The notes beneath the pieces were generated by a model, which had not been told where the DNA came from, searched no databases, and saw only the letters and a program-made list of their open reading frames with translations. This document shows positions 26,923-36,772 of a DNA stretch of 64,000 nt, piece by piece. The position numbers were made by a program, and so were the translations under genes. This DNA is from Marinobacter sp. DY40_1A1. GTDB lineage: Bacteria; Pseudomonadota; Gammaproteobacteria; Pseudomonadales; Oleiphilaceae. Positions within the stretch are counted from its first letter, which is position 1. Every line of letters starts with the position of its first letter. Location of the stretch: NCBI RefSeq assembly GCF_016597815.1, contig NZ_VCHA01000002.1, positions 372,001 to 436,000 on the forward strand, in the 5' to 3' direction.

Positions 26923-28154
26923 ACAGCTGGTTCTTCGCCGTCAATTACCTGTGCAATCACATCCGCACTGGCCGCCGCCAACGTCCACCCAAAGGTACCG
27001 TGCCCGGTGTTCAGGTAAAGATTACGGCGCGGACCGCGACCGATAATCGCAGGGCCATCGGGAGTCATAGGTCGAAACCCTGTCCAGGTTTCTGCCAGAT
27101 CCAGATCTGCACAGCCCGGATAACGGGATTCAACCGATTTTCGAATGGTCGCTATTCGCGCTTCCGGGATATCCCGATTGAAGCCAGCCAGTTCAACAAA
27201 GCCGGTTGCACGCAATCGATCCCCCAAGCGCGTAGACACAACTTTGTAGTTGTCATCATGAATGGTGGTAGCAGGCGCTTTGCCCGGGTCTTTCAAGGGC
27301 ACCGTAATGCTGTAACCCTTGATTGGGTATATAGGCAGCTTCAGGCCCAGAGGCCGAACCAACTCCGGGGACCAACAGCCCGCGCTGACCACAAAGGCAT
27401 CGGCAGCCAAAGCCTCTGTCTGCCCACGCTCGTTACGCAGAACCACCATTTCAACATTTTGGCTGCTGGCAGTTAGCTGCTCCACCTGAACGTTGTAACG
27501 AAATTTAACACCTTTATCTTCACAGGCTTTGGCAAGCGCCCTGGTGAACAGGTGGCAATCGCCGGTGCCATCCGTATCGTAACTGAGCGCGCCATACAGT
27601 GGCCCGGTTCTCGCCATTCCGGGCTCTGCCTCGTAGACCTGCTCCGGCGTCAGAAGTCGGGACGCTACGCCCATTTCTTTCAGTATTCGATGTGTGCCAC
27701 GATGTACTTCCAGCTCTTCCGGGGTACTGGCCAGGTGCAGCAAACCCTTGTGAGCGCCATCAAACTTCAGGTTCAGCTCGTTTTCCAACTTCAGAAACCG
27801 CTCGCGGGAGTGACTTCCGAGGCGCAACATAGCGCGCTTGTTAAAACCAAAAAGGCCAGGCGACCACGCATAGCGCAGCGTTGAAAACATAAACTGTATG
27901 GCCGCAAGAGAAGGCGGCATTCGGAGCTTGAGAGGGCGATCCTGCTGCACAAGCCAGGGCAATGCCTTGAAAACCATGCTCGGGTCTGCCCAAGGATACA
28001 CAACACCATAAGAGCGCTGGGCCGCATTGCCCTTACTGGTTTCATCCCCAGCCGCGCCATGGCGTTCAAGCACCGTCACCTGATGCCCACGACGGCTCAG
28101 TTCCCAGGCTGTGGTTACACCCACAACGCCACCACCAATAACAACAACGTGCAT
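26883..28154 (-). CDS. dadA: D-amino acid dehydrogenase (DadA-type FAD oxidoreductase)
   Basis: 423-residue flavoprotein that oxidatively deaminates D-amino acids to keto acids, feeding electrons to quinones at the inner membrane. FAD motif VVIGGGVVGVTTAWELSRRG begins at residue 3; KGNAAQRSYGVVYPWADP near residue 42 and the C-terminal block LYLNTGHGTFGWTLAAASAD are DadA signatures. GGTGGAGG lies just upstream of the ATG. The usual partner dadX (alanine racemase) is not adjacent; a methyltransferase overlaps its 3' end instead. Confidence 0.88.
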   Translation of the reverse strand: MHVVVIGGGVVGVTTAWELSRRGHQVTVLERHGAAGDETSKGNAAQRSYGVVYPWADPSMVFKALPWLVQQDRPLKLRMPPSLAAIQFMFSTLRYAWSPGLFGFNKRAMLRLGSHSRERFLKLENELNLKFDGAHKGLLHLASTPEELEVHRGTHRILKEMGVASRLLTPEQVYEAEPGMARTGPLYGALSYDTDGTGDCHLFTRALAKACEDKGVKFRYNVQVEQLTASSQNVEMVVLRNERGQTEALAADAFVVSAGCWSPELVRPLGLKLPIYPIKGYSITVPLKDPGKAPATTIHDDNYKVVSTRLGDRLRATGFVELAGFNRDIPEARIATIRKSVESRYPGCADLDLAETWTGFRPMTPDGPAIIGRGPRRNLYLNTGHGTFGWTLAAASADVIAQVIDGEEPAVCLDAFRPGRYQE

Positions 28155-28314
28155 CTACACCTCCACCTGAATCAATCCCGAGCAACAACAACCATCAAGG
28201 AAAGCCCCTACGAGACAATGTAGGCCTATGTATGGGCAACTGATAAACTTGAGAGCTTCGAACACCAGAATAGCAGTTGAACCGACTGCCTGTATTGGAG
28301 CCTAGCATCAGCCC

Positions 28315-29124
28315 ATGAGTAAGAAACGTCGCGAGATTCCCGTATTCGACCATCCGATTATTGAAACCCACTGTCATCTGGATTACCTCAAGGATCGTCC
28401 CCTGGAGGAAATTCTGGAAGAAACCCGGCGGGTGAACATCGAGAAGGTGATTACCATTGCTGTGGCACCGGGCAACCTGGCAACTGTACGCGAGCTCAGT
28501 ACCCGGGCTCCGTGGCTTTATGGCACTCAAGGCATCCACCCCCATGAGGCGGAAAGCTACAACGATGCCGTAGAGAAAGAAATCCGCACCCACGCCCAGG
28601 ACGACAAGATCGTTGCGGTTGGCGAGATTGGGCTGGACTACTTCTATGACAACGCAGATCGCGCTGTTCAGCGGGACGTGTTCCGGCGACAACTCCAGAT
28701 TGCCTGCGACAGTGACCGTCCGGTGGTTATCCATAGCCGGGATGCAGATGAGGATACAATCGCTATACTCAAAGAGTTCGAACAAGCTCTCAAGCGACGC
28801 GGTGTGATTCACAGCTTCACCTCCGGCCCGGGTCTTGCACAGTACGCACTGGATCAGGGCTGGAACCTGGGCTTTAATGGTATCACCACCTTCAACAAGG
28901 CAGAGAACGTGCGGGATATTGTTCGTATGACTCCCATCAGCCAGATACTTCTGGAAACCGACGCGCCATTTCTCACACCAGTGCCCTATCGCGGCCGCGA
29001 GAATGCGCCTTTCTACCTTCCCTTCATCGCTGAACGAATTGCCGAAGTGAAAGAACTGCCTCTGGAAGAAGTCATTGTCCAGACTTACCAAAACAGTCTG
29101 AAAACGTTCTTCTCTGCCCCATGA
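28315..29124 (+). CDS. TatD-family metal-dependent hydrolase
   Basis: 269-residue TIM-barrel hydrolase. Metal ligands are visible in ETHCHLDYL near residue 18, GEIGLDYFYD near residue 103, VIHSRDADED, and ETDAPFLTP near residue 223. Family members act as 3'-5' DNA exonucleases or unspecified phosphoesterases. Its last bases overlap the next gene (ATGA, four bases), so it is coupled to the HD-GYP protein. It is divergent from dadA over 160 bases in which I see no other feature. Confidence 0.9.
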   Translation: MSKKRREIPVFDHPIIETHCHLDYLKDRPLEEILEETRRVNIEKVITIAVAPGNLATVRELSTRAPWLYGTQGIHPHEAESYNDAVEKEIRTHAQDDKIVAVGEIGLDYFYDNADRAVQRDVFRRQLQIACDSDRPVVIHSRDADEDTIAILKEFEQALKRRGVIHSFTSGPGLAQYALDQGWNLGFNGITTFNKAENVRDIVRMTPISQILLETDAPFLTPVPYRGRENAPFYLPFIAERIAEVKELPLEEVIVQTYQNSLKTFFSAP

Positions 29125-30329
29125 TCAAGCGCATCCCCGTCTCCGCGTTGAAGGTCGGCATGTACATTACTGACCTCAACAACGATTGGATTCCTCATAA
29201 CTCCCAGCGCCGGCGGGGTGTTATCAAGCGCGATGAAACTATCGAAAAAATCCGCAAGATGGGCGTACAGTTTGTCTATATCGACGTGGAAAAGGGTAAA
29301 GATAGCCAGGACTCGGAAACTGCGGCAGAAGTAGACTCGCGCAATGAAGCAGAACTGCAAAATGCAGGTGAATTAAAACCCGGCATTAAACCTCGCGTGC
29401 CTCTTTCTGAAGAAATGGTAAATGCTCTGGGCATTCATACGGAAGCTCAAGATCTGGTGAACAGTTTCATGCATAGCGCAAAGCTGGGCACGCCTGTTGA
29501 TGTGGCACCTATCCACAAGCTTGCAGACGAACTGCAAAGCTCAGTGACACGGAATGCCAACGCACTGAGTTGTCTGGGACGTATTCGCGAAAAAGACAAC
29601 TACTTACTTGAGCACTCGGTAAATCTGAGCGTGCTCATGACCGTATTCGGACAATACCGAAAACTCTCAGCTGATGTGATGCACCAGATAGTTATGGGCG
29701 CCCTGCTCCACGACCTGGGCAAAATTCTCACCCCCGATGAGGTTCTGCACAAACCCGGCCGGCTTTCACCGCAAGAGTATGAAGTCATGAAACTTCATGC
29801 CCGACATTCCCGTGACATACTGGCTGCAACGGAGGGTATTGGTGAGCTCACCGTGATAACAGCAGCGCAGCACCATGAGCGCATGGACGGTTCCGGATAT
29901 CCGGAGGGCCTGAAGGGTGACGAGATCTCGGTGTATGGACGCATGGTTGCCATTGCGGACGTGTATGACGCCATTACCGCCGACCGGGTGTACCACAAAG
30001 GCATGACACCCTCGCAGGGCCTGAAGAAGCTGCTGGAGTGGAGCGGCGATCATCTTGACCCCACTCTGGTAAGACAATTCATACGCTGCCTGGGCTTGTA
30101 CCCGGTAGGCTCACTTGTGCTGCTGGATAGCGGACGGCTTGGCGTGGTGGTCGAGATTAATGAAGAAGATCAGCGCCTACCCGTGGTCAGGGTGATGTAC
30201 CACACCAAGTTCCGGATGCCGATTACGGTTACAACTATTGATCTGTCGAAAGCCGGTAACCAGGATCGGATACTACGCGCCGTTGACCCTGAGCAATACA
30301 AAATCGACGTACGCCCCTTCCTCAGCTGA
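29121..30329 (+). CDS. HD-GYP domain cyclic-di-GMP phosphodiesterase
   Basis: 402-residue cytoplasmic protein with an N-terminal DUF3391 domain (about 1-130) and a complete HD-GYP domain: HSVNLSVLM, ALLHDLGK (HD pair), KLHARHSRDIL, HHERMDGSGYPEGLKG (GYP) and IADVYDAITADR. It hydrolyses cyclic di-GMP, lowering the second messenger that favours attachment over motility. The gene overlaps tatD by four bases. All metal and GYP residues are intact, unlike the truncated relative at 41749-42171. Confidence 0.92.
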   Translation: MIKRIPVSALKVGMYITDLNNDWIPHNSQRRRGVIKRDETIEKIRKMGVQFVYIDVEKGKDSQDSETAAEVDSRNEAELQNAGELKPGIKPRVPLSEEMVNALGIHTEAQDLVNSFMHSAKLGTPVDVAPIHKLADELQSSVTRNANALSCLGRIREKDNYLLEHSVNLSVLMTVFGQYRKLSADVMHQIVMGALLHDLGKILTPDEVLHKPGRLSPQEYEVMKLHARHSRDILAATEGIGELTVITAAQHHERMDGSGYPEGLKGDEISVYGRMVAIADVYDAITADRVYHKGMTPSQGLKKLLEWSGDHLDPTLVRQFIRCLGLYPVGSLVLLDSGRLGVVVEINEEDQRLPVVRVMYHTKFRMPITVTTIDLSKAGNQDRILRAVDPEQYKIDVRPFLS

Positions 30330-30349
30330 GCGATAGCCATTTCTTTCGG

Positions 30350-31261
30350 CTAACCAAAAGACAGAAAAACACCCATAAGAACCGGCGACAGAAACGACAG
30401 CAAAAAGCCCGACGCAATAGCAACGGGTACACAACTCAACCCACCATTACTGCGGATAACAGGCAAGGTGAAATCCATGGACGTGGCCCCGCCGTAGCCA
30501 ATGGCCATAGCCGGCCGGCTGCCAATCACCAAAGGTATGATCGCCAAGGCGATAATTTCCCGCAGCACATCGTTCATAAATGCCACACCGCCCCAAGCGG
30601 GACCCAGGGCATCACCAATCACAATGCCAGAGAGAGAATACCAGCCAAACCCCGAGGCCAGAGCAAGCACATCGTGCCATGGCAACCCCAATACGGGTAT
30701 CAGCAAGACACCTGCCAGCAGAGAGCTAACCACAAGCATCAAGGCAATCCCCAATCCCTGTGTGTTCATCAGGAGCTTTCGCAGCGAGAGCCCTGCATTA
30801 CGCAGCTGAAGGCCAATCAAAAACAACAGGAGCATCAATGACCAGGTAGCCAGCTGCTCTGCTTGCGGCAGCGGTGGCAAAAGGAAATAACCCGCCAATA
30901 ACCCAGCCAGAACAGCCATCAATGGCTTGAGTGCGGCCATAAACAGCCTCACGTAACCCGTACTACCAGCTGGCTTCTCTCGATGCTCTGGCACCATAGG
31001 CCGCCAGCGGTGGAACAGCCACAACCCGGTCATATTAGCTGCAAACAAAACAACCACCAAAATTGCCATCTGGCTGGCCATTGTGCCTAGCTGGCTCGTC
31101 AGGCCTTCCATCTGGCCCAGCCCCAACCCCAGCAGAGCCAGAATGAAATACACCAGAGCTTCCACCGTGTAATGAATAACGGTCATCAGGCGCCGGTTTT
31201 CGAGGGACAGGGCAAAACCAAAAAACAACGGAGCAAGAATCAGCAGGGCACCGGTGAGCAT
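30350..31261 (-). CDS. lysO: LysO-family lysine exporter
   Basis: 303-residue polytopic membrane protein (about eight or nine helices) with the two DUF340/LysO parts. The second half carries LASGFGWYSLSGIVIGDALG, VAFMNDVLREIIALAIIPLV and GGATSMDFTLPVI, matching the E. coli lysine/thialysine exporter LysO (YbjE). ATG 31261 overlaps the stop of the upstream DUF2288 gene (TGATG). Its lysine specificity is assumed from the family. Confidence 0.87.
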   Translation of the reverse strand: MLTGALLILAPLFFGFALSLENRRLMTVIHYTVEALVYFILALLGLGLGQMEGLTSQLGTMASQMAILVVVLFAANMTGLWLFHRWRPMVPEHREKPAGSTGYVRLFMAALKPLMAVLAGLLAGYFLLPPLPQAEQLATWSLMLLLFLIGLQLRNAGLSLRKLLMNTQGLGIALMLVVSSLLAGVLLIPVLGLPWHDVLALASGFGWYSLSGIVIGDALGPAWGGVAFMNDVLREIIALAIIPLVIGSRPAMAIGYGGATSMDFTLPVIRSNGGLSCVPVAIASGFLLSFLSPVLMGVFLSFG

Positions 31262-31590
31262 CAATGCACCGAAGCGTCAGAAGGCTCAGAGCGGTCCTGA
31301 ACCAGTACCCAGGGCGCCACAACCACAGCCCAGAGCTCTGTATTGCGGTCGTACCAGGTACGAGCCAGATCAGGAGATACATCCCCCACGTCGCCATTTG
31401 CCAGCCATTGCTCGAACAAGGCGCGGTTATCTGCGGTGAGTTCACAGGCAACATCCAACAGGTCCAACGCTTGGCCGACACGCACAATCTGCCCTCGGGC
31501 GTAGTAGGTTTGCAACTCGTGCCAACGTATGCGGGAGGTTTCCAGATTGAGCTTGGCTTTGGTTTCATCGTTATTTTGGGAAGACGACAT
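31261..31590 (-). CDS. DUF2288 family protein
   Basis: 109-residue acidic protein: ETSRIRWHELQTYYARGQIV, VACELTADNRALFEQWLANG and LARTWYDRNTELWAVVVAPW match DUF2288, a small family of unknown function in marine gammaproteobacteria and cyanobacteria. No signal or membrane segment is seen. It is translationally coupled to lysO (one-base overlap), so the two are probably made together. Confidence 0.85.
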   Translation of the reverse strand: MSSSQNNDETKAKLNLETSRIRWHELQTYYARGQIVRVGQALDLLDVACELTADNRALFEQWLANGDVGDVSPDLARTWYDRNTELWAVVVAPWVLVQDRSEPSDASVH

Positions 31591-31646
31591 AACAACCTTT
31601 TGCAGTAGCGACTGTATTAACCAGCAAGAACTTAACCGGCAAGAGC

Positions 31647-32045
31647 TTAACCGATTGCACAGGCCTCGTTCCAGATATCCCTTATCTGGTCCGCCAGCGT
31701 AAGTGGGTCGAATGGTTTGGGAATGACTCCGGCAGCACCCAATTCCAGGTAGCTTTGCACCTCGTCACTCTGAACCTTGGCAGTCATGAAAACCGCCGGC
31801 GTTCTGGCGTAATCCGGAAGACTACGGATGGCTTTCAAGGTTGCCGGGCCATCCATCCCCGGCATCATTACATCAAGAACAATTAACTGGGGCCGGCACT
31901 CCTCGATCTGTTCCAGCGCCTGCTGCCCGGATTCGCACGCCGTGAGCTCAAACCCGCCAATTGCCTCCAGAGCAAGCTCCGCAACGGTTCGGATATCCGG
32001 CTCATCCTCTACCATCAGAATTCGTTTCAGATTTTCAGGTGGCAT
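31647..32045 (-). CDS. Single-domain response regulator
   Basis: 132-residue CheY-like receiver with no output domain. Acidic pocket ILMVEDEP, phosphoacceptor Asp 58 in LIVLDVMMPGMDG, the Thr in VFMTAKV and the Lys in IPKPFDP are all present. The start chosen is ATG 32045 (MPPENLKRIL), which overlaps the end of the REC-HDOD gene by about 11 bases; an in-frame ATG lies at 32069. It is the last gene of a three-gene minus-strand signalling unit and may shuttle phosphate to or from the HPt protein. Confidence 0.9.
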   Translation of the reverse strand: MPPENLKRILMVEDEPDIRTVAELALEAIGGFELTACESGQQALEQIEECRPQLIVLDVMMPGMDGPATLKAIRSLPDYARTPAVFMTAKVQSDEVQSYLELGAAGVIPKPFDPLTLADQIRDIWNEACAIG

Positions 32046-33183
32046 CGCGGCGATCCTCCTTGTGCTCAATCCCCAGCCGTCTCAACAAAGTAATGCACTC
32101 GGGATCGTCTGCCTGGCCGGCCGCCAGCAGAGCCGCTGCTCGCATCACCAACTTCGACTGGCTGACATTGCCCCTGCTAACGAAATAGACAGCGCCTATC
32201 AACTCCCTGAGGTCGAGTGGCAACCGCCACTGGACTTTGATTCGATTGCCCAGCTTCTCTGCCCAATATGCAATGGCAGAGTCAATTTGCTCAGCCTCTG
32301 GTTGCTCACCGCTCTCGTCGCATTGGTTTTGCAGAATCTTCAAAGCCGCCAACTCCCCCGCTCGACTCAGCAGGCCGGCGGTGTAATAAGGTGCCGGCGC
32401 GTCGCCTATTCTCCGGGCCAGTCCACTGGCTACCTCCGCAACCCTCAAGGCCTGCTCCTGTTCCTGCTGCGCCCTTTCAGCCAAACGCTTACAAGAAAGC
32501 TTACCTGCAATATCCAGAGATAATGCCATTGCCTGATTCAATGCCATGGCAATACCAATCGTACTGATCGCCTCTCTGAGGGTTTTTACAGATGTGCCGG
32601 AACGGCGAAAAGAAGCGCTGTTCGCCACATCCAACATCTTTGCACTCAGAGCGGGGTCGGTCTTCCAATGTTCGGCAAGGGTAACGGCATCCAGTTCATC
32701 ACGTTTTTCAACAAGTTCCAGCAAGGCGGCAGTGTCTATCTCGCCCGGCAACTGGATTGCAGAGTTGCAGGCCGCCTCCATTTTTTCTTCCAGTGTGCTG
32801 AAGGTGCCATCCAGATCGATGGGTGCGGGCAGCAGCTCTAACAGCCTCTTGTGCAACATATCCACCTGAAACGGTTTGCTCACGTAGCCGCTAATGCCCA
32901 GATGGGCGGCCGCCAGAATAGAGTCACGATCTGCACGACCGCTGATCATCAGCACTGGAACATCCCGGCTGGTTTGCCGCACTGCGCGAATCAATTCAAG
33001 CCCTGAGCCATCCGGGAGATTCCAGTCAGCAATAACCAGATCCGCCGGCTTTTTCTGCCAGTTGCTGATTGCCGACTGCACCTGTGTGAAAAGCCGGATA
33101 ACGGCACCCGGGTATGCCCCGGCGACAACAGTTTCAAGAAGGTCGCCAACCAGCTCATCATCTTCGAGAATCAACACATACAT
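32035..33183 (-). CDS. Response regulator with C-terminal HDOD domain
   Basis: 382-residue protein. The receiver (about 1-122) has VLILEDDE, phosphoacceptor Asp 53 in LVIADWNLPDGS and the Lys in GYVSKPF. The rest (about 150-340) resembles HDOD: LVEKRDELDAVTLAEHWKTD, MLDVANSASFRRSG and LREAISTIGIAMALNQAMAL. HDOD proteins regulate signalling and motility without the HD catalytic residues. ATG 33183 (MYVLILEDDE) is preferred to an in-frame TTG 21 bases upstream. Confidence 0.85.
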   Translation of the reverse strand: MYVLILEDDELVGDLLETVVAGAYPGAVIRLFTQVQSAISNWQKKPADLVIADWNLPDGSGLELIRAVRQTSRDVPVLMISGRADRDSILAAAHLGISGYVSKPFQVDMLHKRLLELLPAPIDLDGTFSTLEEKMEAACNSAIQLPGEIDTAALLELVEKRDELDAVTLAEHWKTDPALSAKMLDVANSASFRRSGTSVKTLREAISTIGIAMALNQAMALSLDIAGKLSCKRLAERAQQEQEQALRVAEVASGLARRIGDAPAPYYTAGLLSRAGELAALKILQNQCDESGEQPEAEQIDSAIAYWAEKLGNRIKVQWRLPLDLRELIGAVYFVSRGNVSQSKLVMRAAALLAAGQADDPECITLLRRLGIEHKEDRRDAT

Positions 33184-33223
33184 CGCGACGTTCTCAGTTT
33201 GCAATTAAAAATAAAAATTGGTC

Positions 33224-34882
33224 TCAAGAATGCTCTGCAGTCGCGACAGTAACGCCATTGCGCCCTGCGCGCTTACGCTGGTAGAGGGCCCGGTCGGCGG
33301 CGTCTATAGCCTCCTCCCCCGTCTCATAGTCGTTCAATGCAGCAACTCCGGCACTGAAGGTCACTGCAAACTCCTCGCTGCCACCATTGAACACCAGCCG
33401 GGCGAAGTCCTGGTTCAGCGCTTCAAGCACCTCAACAGCTTTCTCCAGCGAACACTCGGGTAACACGACAACGAACTCTTCTCCACCATAACGGCCAATA
33501 ATATCCGTGTTGCGCAACCGGTGGCGCAACAGGTTTGATAACGCCTTGATCACCATATCGCCGACACCATGCCCATATGAGTCGTTGACCTGCTTGAAGT
33601 GATCCAGATCCAGCATGGCGACAACCGAGCTATGCCCACTGCGTGTACAACGGGCATGCTCCCGATTAAGTTCTGTTTTCGCCAGAGCATGCTTCAACAG
33701 ACCCGTAAGGCTGTCGAGCGAAACCAGCTTGTCGAGCTGCCGGGCGCGAAAGCAGCGAATTCTCGCTGTGCGTAGAAGAAACTCATCGGACACAGGTTTG
33801 GTAACAAAATCATCACCACCGCGAGCCAGAACATCCAGCTGCAAATCCCGGTTTGCCTCAGACGAAAAGAAAATAATCGGGAGGCTCAGCCACTCAGCCT
33901 GAAACCGAAGCATCCGGGCCAGAATGGGGCCATCGTATTGCCCCATTTGCACATCCATGAGCAGTATATCCGGGCGGAATTCCGCCAATTCCGACAGCAG
34001 GCGGGAGGGGTCATCAAACGCTCGTACTTGCATGCCGCCACTGGTCAGTACAACGCGATAGTGTTCAAGCAGTTCTCTATCGTCGTCAACAATCATTACC
34101 TTGCCACTCAGCGTTGCCACACCTTCTGCCAGAAGCTGCTCTACCTGGTCTGCAAGCGCAGGTATATCCAGAGCACCGTCAATACAGGCATCGACATTCA
34201 AACGCGCCAGCCTGTAGCGGGTGGCAAAGTCATGGGCCTCACTGAAGCAAATCACCGGGAGTTTGTGCAGCCTGGGTAGCCAGCTGGCCCCCTCGTCCTG
34301 CAACAAAGTGTCACGAATCATAACCAGATCGACATCATCCATGCTGTCGGTCCACTGTTCTGCGCTGCTCAGACTGCGAACCTCGTAGCCGTAGAGCGCC
34401 AAACCCTGGGATACCAGATGACCATGCTGTTGATCCGGGTCCAGAATCAACAAAACAAACTGATTGTCAGACTCCACGGGCGTCGGCTTGTGCCACCCGG
34501 TTGAAACCGGGTCAGCCACTCCCAGAAAACTGCGAAGCCCAATCAGATCCTTGTCAAAGCCACCTGCCAGCAATTCCTTTAACTGCAGTTGGATATGATG
34601 CTTCTCAATCCCTTCGGTAACCTGATCAGCCAAAGGCTTGATAGCCAGCTCAAGTGTCCTTGCCTGCTCACCCAGCTGTGTAAAACCCAAAGTGCCAGCA
34701 GATCCCGCAAGCCTGTGCAACAATTGATAGGCAGCAACCAGCTCATCAATGGTTTCCTGATGCTGGGAGGCGCTGAAGATACTGGCGACCAAACCTTCGA
34801 TTTCACCTATCGTTTTATCCTGAAAACGATTACGAAGAGTCTCCAGTTTTTTCCGCACCTCTGACGAAGGGCTTTCAGGCAT
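33224..34882 (-). CDS. HPt-REC-REC-GGDEF hybrid signalling protein
   Basis: 552-residue protein. The N-terminal HPt-like domain has its histidine in LLHRLAGSAGTLGF (His 56). A degenerate receiver (about 140-250) follows, then a complete receiver (KVMIVDDDREL, Asp in ILLMDVQMGQYDG, Lys in FVTKPVS) and a diguanylate cyclase with YGGEEFVVVLPE near residue 470. An RNTD motif five residues before GGEEF fits the inhibitory I-site. It should make cyclic di-GMP under phosphorelay control. It is divergent from a histidine kinase over 75 bases. Confidence 0.9.
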   Translation of the reverse strand: MPESPSSEVRKKLETLRNRFQDKTIGEIEGLVASIFSASQHQETIDELVAAYQLLHRLAGSAGTLGFTQLGEQARTLELAIKPLADQVTEGIEKHHIQLQLKELLAGGFDKDLIGLRSFLGVADPVSTGWHKPTPVESDNQFVLLILDPDQQHGHLVSQGLALYGYEVRSLSSAEQWTDSMDDVDLVMIRDTLLQDEGASWLPRLHKLPVICFSEAHDFATRYRLARLNVDACIDGALDIPALADQVEQLLAEGVATLSGKVMIVDDDRELLEHYRVVLTSGGMQVRAFDDPSRLLSELAEFRPDILLMDVQMGQYDGPILARMLRFQAEWLSLPIIFFSSEANRDLQLDVLARGGDDFVTKPVSDEFLLRTARIRCFRARQLDKLVSLDSLTGLLKHALAKTELNREHARCTRSGHSSVVAMLDLDHFKQVNDSYGHGVGDMVIKALSNLLRHRLRNTDIIGRYGGEEFVVVLPECSLEKAVEVLEALNQDFARLVFNGGSEEFAVTFSAGVAALNDYETGEEAIDAADRALYQRKRAGRNGVTVATAEHS

Positions 34883-34957
34883 AAGGGCTCTTGTTAATTA
34901 TCGCGTGCAAACGCTGTGAATTCGGTTTGAATTACGGTTCAATCAAAGCAAGTTTTA

Positions 34958-36772
34958 ATGCAAATTGCCAGACAGGAGTTCGCTTTGAATCATTTATCTC
35001 TGGGCACCCGCCTGGCCATAATCGTTCTGTTTGGTTGCCTGGCTACCGTTGGCTCTGTTATTTACGCCGCATACAGCGCTTTGCTCGAAGATTTCTCAAA
35101 TAACCTGACTGCGCAACAGGAGCAGGAAACAGCCCACATATCCAGCCTGGTAAGCCAGGATCTTGAATTCCGGACCAGAGTATTGTCTCAATCCGCAGAC
35201 CTGCTGGGCAGTAGTGGAAAACTGTTACCCCCGGAGCAGATTGTGAATTTCCTGAAAGGTCAGCACAGCCTCGAGGATCTCTTCCCCCACAGCCTGACTG
35301 TTATGACCCCGGAAGCGGTACTGATTGCCGAGAACAAATACGTGCCCGGCAGATTGGGTACCCACTACGCTGACCGCCCCCACTGGGCAAAGGCCATTGC
35401 AACCCAGCGCCCGGTTATCAGTCGCCCTCTGATAGGCAGAACAACAGGCATACCCCTTATGGTATTTATCGCACCTATCAAAAGCAGCAGCGGAGAGCTG
35501 CTGGGGTTCCTGTGCGGCACCCTGGTAATGAGTCAATCAATTCTGATCCCCGAACGCGTGCGCAATGATGCAAGTGAAGATGCCATATTTTTGGTGGTCG
35601 ACTCAGGTAACTTCCTGTTTATCCAGGGTGGCCCCAACGGGGAAGTGATCGAAGATCTGCCCGACCCAGGGCAAGACCTGTTGATTGATGCCGCTCTGTC
35701 CGGCATTCGTTTTGGTGAAGCTGAGACCCAAACAGGCGAAACACTCATCTATGCAACAAGCCATTTGCACCGCCTTGGCTGGCTGTTTATCCGTGCTGTT
35801 CCCAAATCCCTGGCTACCGCTCCCGCAAAGCAGGCATTCAGCCGATTCTTTCTGATCAGTATCGCAGTCACCCTCGGCATTCTACTGATGACCTACATGG
35901 CACTTCGGTCAACAACTGCGTCTCTTACCCGGATGACCCGCCGTATCCGGTCGATGATCCAGAAACCTGAATCTTCCCGCCGCCTCGATGAACAAGGTGC
36001 TCCAGAGGTGAGGGACCTGGCACAGGCGTTTAACCAACTGATGGATGGGCGTGATGCCAACAACCGGCTCAAAGACAACTTTGTATCCAATGTCAGCCAC
36101 GAACTGAGAACACCTCTGACCTCCATGAATGGTGCCTTGCGCCTGCTTCAATCCGGCACCACGGGCGAATTACCTGAGCGCGCCAAAGAGATGGTGACGC
36201 TGGCCTTGCGCAACGGCGAACGCCTGCAATTGCTCATCGGCGACATGCTCGATTTTAATAAGCTATCCAGTGGCAAGATGCGGGTGAGTTTTCAGTCCGA
36301 GAACCTGCCCAAATTGCTGAAAGAAACTGTCTGCGGAAACGAAACCATGGCCCGGGAGTTCGGAGTCAGGCTCGCCGCCCCGGACATTCCCGAGGTACCA
36401 CTGCACACCGACGGCCACAGGTTGCGGCAAATCCTGGACAATTTCGTCAGCAATGCCATCAAGTTCTCACCAAAAGGTGGCCTGGTGACGCTCCACGCAG
36501 AACAAACTGACCAACGCAAGTTGCGGATTACGGTAAGCGATCAGGGCAAAGGCGTTCCGACGGCGTTTAAAAACCAGATTTTCAATCGCTTCTCCCAGGC
36601 AGAAGTGGGCACTACCCGTGCAACAAATGGTACTGGTCTGGGTCTGGCCATCAACCGCCAGATTGCCGGCCTTCTGAACGGCACTGTCGGCTTTTACAAC
36701 GATAATGGCGCACACTTTTGGGTTGAACTACCCTTGGACAGCAACGTCTCACCAGAGGGCACAACATCATGA
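34958..36772 (+). CDS. Membrane sensor histidine kinase (dCACHE-HAMP-HisKA-HATPase)
   Basis: 604-residue kinase: TM1 (about 17-40), a periplasmic double-CACHE-like sensor (about 45-285, with VPGRLGTHYADRPHWAKAIA), TM2 (FFLISIAVTLGILLMTYMAL), HAMP, HisKA with VSHELRTPLTSMNGALRLL, and HATPase with N-box LDNFVSNAIKFS and GTGLGLAINRQI. A TTG at 34985 after CAGGAG is a credible shorter start. The stop overlaps the next kinase's ATG by four bases. It probably drives the divergent HPt/REC proteins. Confidence 0.9.
   Translation: MQIARQEFALNHLSLGTRLAIIVLFGCLATVGSVIYAAYSALLEDFSNNLTAQQEQETAHISSLVSQDLEFRTRVLSQSADLLGSSGKLLPPEQIVNFLKGQHSLEDLFPHSLTVMTPEAVLIAENKYVPGRLGTHYADRPHWAKAIATQRPVISRPLIGRTTGIPLMVFIAPIKSSSGELLGFLCGTLVMSQSILIPERVRNDASEDAIFLVVDSGNFLFIQGGPNGEVIEDLPDPGQDLLIDAALSGIRFGEAETQTGETLIYATSHLHRLGWLFIRAVPKSLATAPAKQAFSRFFLISIAVTLGILLMTYMALRSTTASLTRMTRRIRSMIQKPESSRRLDEQGAPEVRDLAQAFNQLMDGRDANNRLKDNFVSNVSHELRTPLTSMNGALRLLQSGTTGELPERAKEMVTLALRNGERLQLLIGDMLDFNKLSSGKMRVSFQSENLPKLLKETVCGNETMAREFGVRLAAPDIPEVPLHTDGHRLRQILDNFVSNAIKFSPKGGLVTLHAEQTDQRKLRITVSDQGKGVPTAFKNQIFNRFSQAEVGTTRATNGTGLGLAINRQIAGLLNGTVGFYNDNGAHFWVELPLDSNVSPEGTTS

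Noticed and set aside
28195..29091. 298-residue minus-strand reading frame
   Set aside because: Antisense of tatD, which has all metal ligands.
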